Shown here piece by piece: positions 56,778 through 64,000 of a stretch of 64,000 bases of DNA; position 1 is the stretch's first letter; each line of letters opens with the position of its first letter. Both the position numbers and the translations under genes were made by a program. The notes under the pieces were generated by a model. The model was not told the DNA's origin and did not search any database. It was given only the letters and a program-made list of their open reading frames with translations. The stretch spans positions 3,547,884 through 3,611,883 of the forward strand of contig OU452239.1 of assembly GCA_911728455.2 (NCBI GenBank), written 5' to 3'. Source of the DNA: Marthasterias glacialis. Lineage: Eukaryota > Echinodermata > Asteroidea > Forcipulatida > Asteriidae.

Positions 56778-59081
56778 GGGTACTCAATTTGGGTCTACAT
56801 GTGGTGGATTCGAACCACAAACCTGTTAAGGGTATTATTACGAGTTGCGGTATAATGCAAGTCATTGAAACTACAGTTATAGCTTTGTGTAAATGTATTA
56901 TAACAACTGTAAAGTTCATCACATGTTAAGAACGCTTTGTGTTGGATTCAAACCACACACCAGTGGTTTTAAAATTTGTTAGTGGACATAAAATGCCCAG
57001 ATATATGTTTTTGAGTTGGAATTTGAGACGTGGTGACAACCAGTACTGTCCCACTTGTCAACTTTTGTTCCATTTTAGTTTTTTAAACCTCAGTTTCTTG
57101 GTGAAGAGCGAAAGCATTTGAAAGGTAGATTTTTTAATAGTAAGACCTGTGATTGTTCAAGGAATTTTCCTTGTTTTTTATAATTTTCTTACAGGATCTT
57201 TTGCCTTAAAACTTTCTTGAAGATGTCAACTTGTGTCCAACTCTCTAATCTGCCATTCATATTGATGTAGAAAGTTTTTAAATCAGTCACTGTTACACTC
57301 TCAAAGTTAATGTGCTTTTATTTTTCTATAAACATGATAAACCAGAGCTGTAAAGAGAGTTAAGACATGGAGGGACCAGTTTTCTTCGGTCACATGGTTG
57401 CTGGACACTGTTTTCGGTCCAACTATAGCACAACCCATTCTGCAGTCTAGTCTGGGGGTGCACCATTTTTTTCTAGGGGGCAATTTTGGCCTATTAAAAC
57501 TGTATTTTCCATTGGTGTTTTTCATAAACTCTTGTTCAGCGCTCTTGTGATGCTGTTTACTATTTTTTATAAAATAATCTGACGTGGTGGTAAAAAAACA
57601 AACGTTTTCTGTGTGTAAATAAAACAAATTTTTAAAAACATTGAAATTACTACATAAAAGCTGATAAAATTTAACGTTTTATTCGAGGGGGGTCTAGTTA
57701 ACCCACTACTCATTGACGCTACAAACAGGTCAAAGGTCAGAGGTTGGTGCACCAGATTGTCACTGTCAGGATGGGCAGTGTTAGAGGACCTTTAAGTGAA
57801 GTATAGTACTAAATTATGAATGTTGATTTCAGTTGGCACAGGTACTGAAATGATATGCTCAACTTTGGATTGTTTAAAGGTATTGTTTCCACAGGTGCAC
57901 TGTTTAAATGCATACTAGCAGATGATGTCCTCATTATGTGAAAGATTTATTTACATGTGACTAGGGTAGATCTTGAGAATCAAGACAGAGCTGGTCATTC
58001 GTCTTTATTCAGAAATTTGTAATTTGTAATTTCATTTCCATCAAATGGTTTTTTTTTTCAATGATGTTGAACATAAAAAATTAAGAATTATTAGTTTTTT
58101 TCTTTTTTCGTTAGTTAATAAACACCGATTGTTACATTTTTACAAAATCTTGTTCCAGCAGCATAGCAAGTAGATTTTGCACCTCTCCCAAAATCTACTA
58201 TCAACTCATTATGCTCCCACCCCTTTACTGGTTGTTTACTGAATACGTCACTGATATGCCAGTTTTGTATCTTGATTGGTTTGGAACACTAGACACAAAA
58301 TATTTTTGTACAAAAATGTTGACACCTCATGTATTTAAAGATTTGCATATAACAACATTTATAAAATAATGTTGGCAGTTTTATGTCAACTTTTGTGTGT
58401 GCACACAGATGTTGCTGTAATAACAATTATATTATTACATGTATAGATTTTTGCTGTGTTTGTTTATAACCATTAAGATATCGATCATGTATTGACGCTG
58501 TAAATACCAACACATAGCACACAGATTTTAAAAATTGATAACTTTATATGAAAAACTCTTTAATTTTTTTTTTGCAATTTTTAAGTATCATTACAAAATT
58601 AATTATATGACAAAATGTTTTACAATTGACAATAAAATCAGTTAAAATCCATTCACTAAGATGACATGTTACAGCATTTGTGGCCAACATTACAAAAAGT
58701 AACAAGTTTAACAGGACTCATTTATCTTCAGTCTTGTAAAGTTTGAAATCAGTAGGAGGCTCCAGCCCCAACATTTACTGGTCTTGTTCTCGAGATGTTT
58801 TTAAACGCTCATCTAAACTTTGCCCTCTGGGTCTGGACCTAGTCAGTCTTCTATAGCTGCCTAAACAGGAACTGTTCGCGTTACAACTTTTTAAGGAAGA
58901 ACAAGCTGGGAACTTTAACAAGCACACATGGCATTGTAATTGTGGCCATTTCTGGTAAGCAAGATTGTAGTATGCTGAGCTGTTAGCAGAAGCATCCCTT
59001 AATTATTACACCCCACTGATTGAAAAAAAGATGGTTCATTTATGTGACTCATTCAGTCAAAAGTGTAAAGTTATTGTTCAG

Positions 59082-59117
<36 letters not shown>

Positions 59118-59586
59118 ATAAAATATATTTTCAGAAAATACGAAAAAAAGTTTGTTTTTCAATGTAGGCCCTATTAGAAGAATGTTTTGTAATTTGCATT
59201 TGTGAAGTATGCCATGTAGTCACTCACTTTATGGTAAAGGATGTGAAGTAGGGGTGTAAAAAAACCAGCAATGTGACCTAAAAGCCCAGCCCACAGCAGC
59301 TATTGCTGATAATGATGCACAATACCTGGGTCTCTCAGACTGCAGGCACTCTGTATATGTGCACAACGTAAGACTCTTTCACAATATCCATTTACGGAAT
59401 CCTAATTCATCAAGAAAACTCACTATTAAGATATTTTTTTCTAAACAGCAGCTGTGGACGTGCTAGCTTTGATGCAAGTAGTCAAAGGTTTTTTTTAAGT
59501 GCAAATTCTTGGGCATCTTCAGCCCATCCTATCTCAGTCCTCATTGTTAAAAGTTGAACTGGCCAGTTATATGTGTTATTTTTATC
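56778..59586. other. No gene recognised
   Basis: AT-rich DNA with an (AT)n tract at 59084-59115. Candidate exons were not found on either strand. Confidence 0.4.
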
Positions 59587-59782
59587 TGGGCCCAATTTCA
59601 TAGAGCTGCTTAAGCAGACAATATTGCTTAACATTTTCCTGCTTAGCAAAAATGAGCAGGTTACCAGTCACAAATAGTACATGTGAAACGGTATTTTGGT
59701 TGGTAACCTTAATCTGGTAAGCATATTATTATTTTGTCCTTAGCTACTTTTTGTACTTAAGCAGTTCTATGAAATGGGGCCC
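59587..59782. mobile_element. GGGCCCAATTTCATAGAGC MITE, near-complete copy
   Basis: GGGCCCAATTTCATAGAGCT and AGTTCTATGAAATGGGGCCC are inverted ends, with GCTTAAGCAG/CTTAAGCAG and GGTTACCAG/GGTAACC pairs inside. Half copies lie at 59829-59920, 60974-61067, 62285-62400 and 34837-34940; a whole copy lies at 63125-63318. Confidence 0.85.
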
Positions 59783-59976
59783 TCGGCATAATTTACTAAA
59801 ATAATTTGCAATGTGTATTCTTGTATCTTGGGCTCAATTTCAAAGAGGTGCTTCTGCGGAAAATATTAAAATATTTGTTTTTGCCAAGCAAAATAAACAA
59901 GATACCATTCACATATGGTACTGCTAGGAGTTGTTCTTTGGAGTGTTAAGTATTGTTATGTCGTTTTACCAAAATT

Positions 59977-60046
59977 CTCTCTCTCTCTCTCTCTGCTGAG
60001 GATGCGTGGTGGCGCCCTTTGAAGTCTAGTGCCCCCCCCCCCCCCC
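59977..60046. repeat. (CT)n and C-tract
   Basis: The (CT)n run is at 59977-59994 and a 15-nt C run at 60032-60046. Confidence 0.9.
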
Positions 60047-61094
60047 GCTCCTCACCGCCTGCACAATCTTCATCAGGTGAGGATGCCAAACTTTCTCCGT
60101 AGTTTTAAACTTTTTATTTAATCATTACAATGCATTAATATAGACTCATGCCTATCTTCATTATATCCGAAAATATCCAAAGATTCATATTGCGTTGTAG
60201 ATTTTGGGAATTTCATTGTCTAAAAAGTGTAATTTTACAGTTAGAAAACTTGTGTGGGTCACGAAATTGGGGTGATGCTTCAGGTATGCAATGCACGTGT
60301 AATGTTTAGTGTTGTAGGCTATGTGTTGCGGTACACGGTACATGCGCAGTCGTGTATAAGTGCATGTTTCGTTGCTATGGGTGTATGCATGGCTTTGGCT
60401 CTGCTGGACATTGGGGGAATGAGTGTGTATTTCTGTGTGAAAATTTGTTTAAGTGAAGTTGGGCGCTCAACGACGTATGTTTGTGTCTCATATCCCCATT
60501 GCCCAGTGCTGCTGTGCCATTGGTACATCCCATTTGACTGAACTTGGTGTTTATTGAGATTTCATATTAAGAGATGAAACCTTTAATTGTCGTACTAGTG
60601 AGGAGAAGTTTAATGACTCTAAGTAAAGTAGCACTAGCAGTATTTTTAGGGCAAATGACTAACGTAAAATTATGCAACGCACTAGTGGATTATGTCGTAC
60701 AACTTGGTGTAAATTAAGTTAGTGTAAATGGCTGAACATGTATTTGCTTGTTCTAATATATTTTTCTGTACTTTTTACCGCCTGCACAATCTTCATCAGA
60801 TTCATTGTGCAGGTTAGGTCAGTCGTAGCAAATAAATCGTCCACTTTGACAGACAGAGAATTCAGAACCTGTGTGCACTTAGCTTATTTTGAGTTAACAG
60901 CCGCTCTGGACCCTTCACGCTGCACACTTGCCCCCGGACCCCCAAACCCATCTTACAGTACATAGGACAACTGACACTGTATTTTGGCTGGTAACCTTTC
61001 TCTGGTAGGCATAATTTCTTTTAGCTACTTTTTGTGCAGAAGCATTGCTGTGAAATTGTGCCCAGTTCGTAAGTGTGACGTAAACCTTCGGCAC
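60047..61094. other. No gene recognised; one hairpin
   Basis: CCTGCACAAT (60780) and ATTGTGCAGG (60803) make a 10-bp stem. A lone CCTGCACAATCTTCATCAG also occurs at 60058. The 95-codon frame at 60254-60541 has no recognisable domain. Confidence 0.4.
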
Positions 61095-61526
61095 AATAGA
61101 CCGATCCATTAAGCCACACCCACTAAACATATTGACCAATCACAGCATTGGCTACATCACCACTGAACACGTGGGCAGTACCATGTGTGGATATTCAATG
61201 TAACACTGCACGACATGAACGCGCGCTATAAGTACGCGCACGCATGTTTATATTTTCCAATAGACCTTATGCATTGACGTCATCATGCCGCCATCTTAGA
61301 GGTAAATCGATGATGTAACGATGGAAACGCAGATATTTGTACGCACGGCGCACAGGATTGGCCAATGAACAACCTCATTTTGACCTCTAGACGAGGGCGC
61401 CCTACTCAAATGACGTCGAGTGCATAAGGTCTGTAGGATTTTTATCGTATCAGACTTTTGGTGGCGTACCCAAGGATTTGATTGGTCAACACGTATGGGG
61501 GCGAGGCTTAATGGATCGGTCTATTA
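61095..61526. mobile_element. GACCGATCCATTAAG MITE carrying a nested MITE
   Basis: AATAGACCGATCCATTAAGC and GCTTAATGGATCGGTCTATT are perfect 20-bp inverted ends. A second copy, truncated at the right, lies at 63003-63455. A different MITE sits at 61259-61433. Confidence 0.88.
61259..61433. mobile_element. AGACCTTATGCA MITE nested in another MITE
   Basis: It begins AATAGACCTTATGCA, with GACGTCATC just inside, and ends with TGCATAAGGTCT. Its relative in receptor intron 1 is at 36345-36508. The GAACGCGCGCxxxxxTAAGTACGCGC segment of the host element continues up to its edge. Confidence 0.82.
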
Positions 61527-61839
61527 ATTAAGTTTCCCAGAAAGTAAAGTTAAAATTGCATGAAAACAGTAAACAAAAAGTGACTTTAAATTCTATATTG
61601 TCGGCCAGTAACCTGTTAGCCCGTATTCATTCTTTATTTACTCAAATTGGGAGAAAAACACTTCAAAACTTTCTCCTTTTTTCATTGCTGAGCTTTCTTA
61701 AAAGGCACATTACAGGATTGGTGAGGATAGAAAACATTGTTTAGTTACAGTCTGAAAGCTTAAACAGTACAATACTAGAAAAAATTTGTGTGTGAAATAC
61801 TTCTCTTAGAAAAACTGTACCTGAAAACCTAAACAAAAG

Positions 61840-62290
61840 GCAACAGCTGATTTCGGTTGTAACAATCGAAATTAAGGACAATGTGTTGTATTGACATGCT
61901 GAAAAGTGAACCTGGTTTTTCTCTATTTTCTCCCGACTCAGACGACGGATTAGATTGAGCACAAATTGTCACCGGTTTGTTTTTTCCATGTATATTTGAA
62001 TCGGACAAAGTAAGAAGCACTTTAGTATTGCCAAAGTCGTAATGATCATAGCAAGCATGTGGCTGTACATGGAATCTATTTTAGGCGATTTTCTAGCATT
62101 TTTGTTGAGTCTTTGTCGTAATTTTGGCAATTGTTTGGAACAGGGTGTCACACATTCGTATTAAATCCACTTCATAACAGCGGGTACACCTATTTATACC
62201 TTCCTGGGCGCTAGTAGTAGTACGACCGATAAAGTGAAAATCTCAAAAAGGAGTAGCCTACGGTGCCCCAGTTTAATACTGAGTCTACTT
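61840..62290 (+). repeat. Two repeat fragments
   Basis: Positions 61840-61965 are the reverse complement of 34155-34300. Positions 62065-62290 match the right arm of the inverted repeat at 1905-2120 (TTAGGCGATTTTCTAGCA, TTGAGTCTTTGTCGTAAT, AGTACGACCGATAAA). Confidence 0.6.
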
Positions 62291-62395
62291 GAATACCAGA
62301 ATAAGGTTACCAGCCTTAATAGCATGGCACTTGTACAATCTGTGACTGGTATCCAGGCTTTTGCATAGAAGAACAGTTTTAAGCAATATTTCTGC

Positions 62396-62791
62396 TTAAA
62401 GGCAAAGTATACCTTTGGTTTTTGGAACCGTACGTTTGCCTTAATGCTATATAATTGTAGATATATACCATAAAACTAACCTGTGTAAATTTCATTTCAA
62501 AAGGTGGCAGCGTTTTTGAGATATCGCCAAAAATCTGGAGCGGTGGCGTTCACGCAGAAGAAGTATTCTTCATTGGATTACACATTCTGAGAAGCGTTAC
62601 GGCCATAACGCTTCTCAGATTCAAGTTTTTGGGGGATAAAAAGTGATATATTTTTCCATAAGTGCAGTACTTCGAAGTGAAACGTTTCTCAAAATGCATT
62701 ATACTATCCAAAGCTGCTGTACTCCTTACCAAGTAAGTTTTTATTGCAACAATTTTCAGAGTGATTACCAAACGTATGCAATGCCTTTAAG
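62396..62791. mobile_element. TTAAAGGCA MITE of about 395 bp
   Basis: TTAAAGGCAAAGTATACCTT and ACGTATGCAATGCCTTTAA are inverted ends. A perfect hairpin sits inside (GAGAAGCGTTA-CGGCCA-TAACGCTTCTC, near 62590-62617). From memory, this is a very common end type in echinoderm genomes. Confidence 0.75.
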
Positions 62792-62930
62792 AAGACGTCC
62801 GCTCGCCACCATTACCAGACGACTGATTCTGTGGCACAAAACGATCATTATATCCGTACCTAGTTTATGTACAACGCGTGCGCCGATCAAAGGTTTGTCG
62901 CACGTAGTGGGCATCTTTGAGCAGCAAGCT
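62785..62930 (+). repeat. 170-bp repeat, partner of 51826-51995
   Basis: GGCACAAAACGATCATTAT, CCGTACCTAG and GATCAAAGG correspond to the reverse of the intron 5 copy. Confidence 0.6.
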
Positions 62931-63002
62931 CAGTGAAATTGAAGATGGTCCAATAGAAAGGAGCATTATTGCGTACGATGTGTCAATCATGGGCCACATT
63001 GT

Positions 63003-63455
63003 TAATAGACAGATCCATTAAGTTCCGCCCCTAAACATATTGACCAATCACAGTATTTCCTTTACCACCCCTGTACACGTGGGCAGAGCAATAAGCGGCT
63101 CTTCAATGCCACACTGCACGACCTTGGCCCAATTTCATCGAGCTGCTTAGGCACAAAAATGAGCTAAGCATAATAAAATTATGCTTACCAGAATAAGGTT
63201 ACCCGCCAAAATACCATTCTACATGTACAAATTGTGGCTGGTATCCTGCTTATTTTCGCTCAGCAGAAAATTTCTACGCAATATTTGCTGCTTACGCAGC
63301 TCTATGAAATTGGGCCCTGAACGCGCGCACGCTGTTAAGTACGCGCACGCATGTTTAAATTTTTCTAATAGGATTTTATCATTGATCTCCATTAATACTA
63401 ATGGAGATCAATGGATTTTAGCCGAGACTGTGATTGGTCAACACGTAATAACTCA
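63003..63455. mobile_element. Second GACCGATCCATTAAG MITE with a different MITE inside
   Basis: The left end AATAGACAGATCCATTAAG and the body (ATATTGACCAATCACAG, ACACGTGGGCAG, TAAGTACGCGCACGCATGTT) match 61095-61526. The GGGCCCAATTTCATAGAGC element (63125-63318) is inserted. The right end is lost after TGATTGGTCAACACGTA. Confidence 0.82.
63125..63318. mobile_element. GGGCCCAATTTCATAGAGC MITE nested in the MITE at 63003
   Basis: TTGGCCCAATTTCATCGAGC and GCTCTATGAAATTGGGCCCT are inverted ends. The site is uninterrupted in the sister copy at 61095-61526 (CACTGCACGACATGAACGCG). Confidence 0.82.
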
Positions 63456-64000
63456 TTTTTTTAAGCCTTTTGCTAATGCTGTTGGGTTTAAACTCTAGCT
63501 ATGAATCATGTTTCTTAACTCTTTTTCGTCAGTCTTGTACGGTTTTGTTTTAATTTTCATTTCGATAAAATTTTAATTACAGATTAAGTAATTTTGTATT
63601 ACAACCAAGGTACATTCGCTGTTCATGGAAAACAAATTATCAGCACAATTTTAAAATAAAAAGTAAAAAAGAAAAAATGTTGTGCCAAGTCATTGAAATG
63701 TTGTTAATCCCCATGTCATTGCTACTAAACGAGGCTTAAAGGGAGATTATTAGATGGGATTAAGGGCCCTTGCTCTATGAATGTATGAATGATCAAATCA
63801 AAATTTCGGTTTAGCTAATACATTTGCTTTAATGTTGTCATTCAAATCACTTGGATAACCTGTTAAACCGTGTTGGAAGTATAATCTTAGACAGAGCCAC
63901 CATGATGAGTACCCTATTTTATCCAAACAGTGGTCTGGGATGCTTTTCCTAAAAGGAAAGTATAGGTGCTAAATCGGACTGACACTTCCACTAACGTCAA
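63456..64000. other. No gene recognised
   Basis: AT-rich DNA without recognisable coding sequence or repeat ends. Confidence 0.4.

Overview
The window is animal nuclear DNA. It is AT-rich and intron-bearing, with many repeats and only one clear host gene. The gene's family and the repeat families suggest a marine deuterostome, most likely an echinoderm such as a sea star. The repeat part of that judgement is from memory and could not be checked here. I see no bacterial operons, CRISPR arrays, rRNA genes or intact tRNA genes.

The host gene lies on the + strand from about 34.5 to 52.5 kb. It encodes a nuclear receptor of the NR1H group, closest by motif to farnesoid X receptor (FXR, NR1H4). 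Six coding exons join in frame across five GT-AG introns to give 716 residues. The DNA-binding domain sits on one exon, then a normal hinge and helix 1. One long exon then carries a serine-rich insert of about 310 residues between helices 1 and 3. The rest of the ligand-binding domain ends in an AF-2 helix (LLCEMF). The P-box has Thr where Gly or Ala is usual, and the D-box is two residues longer than in vertebrate FXR. The 5' untranslated exon or exons and the poly(A) site are not identified.

Most of the rest is mobile DNA. From 0.8 to 4.6 kb there is a composite inverted repeat with two inserted MITEs, then a LINE copy split by a small MITE. From 4.85 to 11.83 kb there is a nest of Helitron2/Helentron-like elements: three 5' ends in a row are matched, in reverse order, by three 3' ends, followed at once by a chimeric fourth element. 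From 14.5 to 16.3 kb there are decayed coiled-coil coding traces and a 5'-truncated Penelope-like element with reverse transcriptase and GIY-YIG domains. From 17.0 to 18.3 kb there is a 20-bp minisatellite. From 21.9 to 28.7 kb there are MITEs, including a hAT-type element with an 8-bp target duplication that holds a piggyBac-type element with TTAA duplications, then a second staircase of Helentron 5' ends. From 28.7 to 34.5 kb there is mostly unique DNA with two CpG-richer stretches and a long (CCAA)n tract. The receptor introns hold further MITEs, SINEs, a LINE 3' end, a 25-bp minisatellite and a 2.8-kb Helentron palindrome. From 52.8 kb to the end there are MITEs, tRNA-derived SINEs (one with a near-perfect 254-bp tandem duplication) and MITEs nested in MITEs.

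Exons, splice phases and receptor motifs are read directly from the sequence. Superfamily names for the repeats rest on termini, target duplications and remembered family features, and are less certain.
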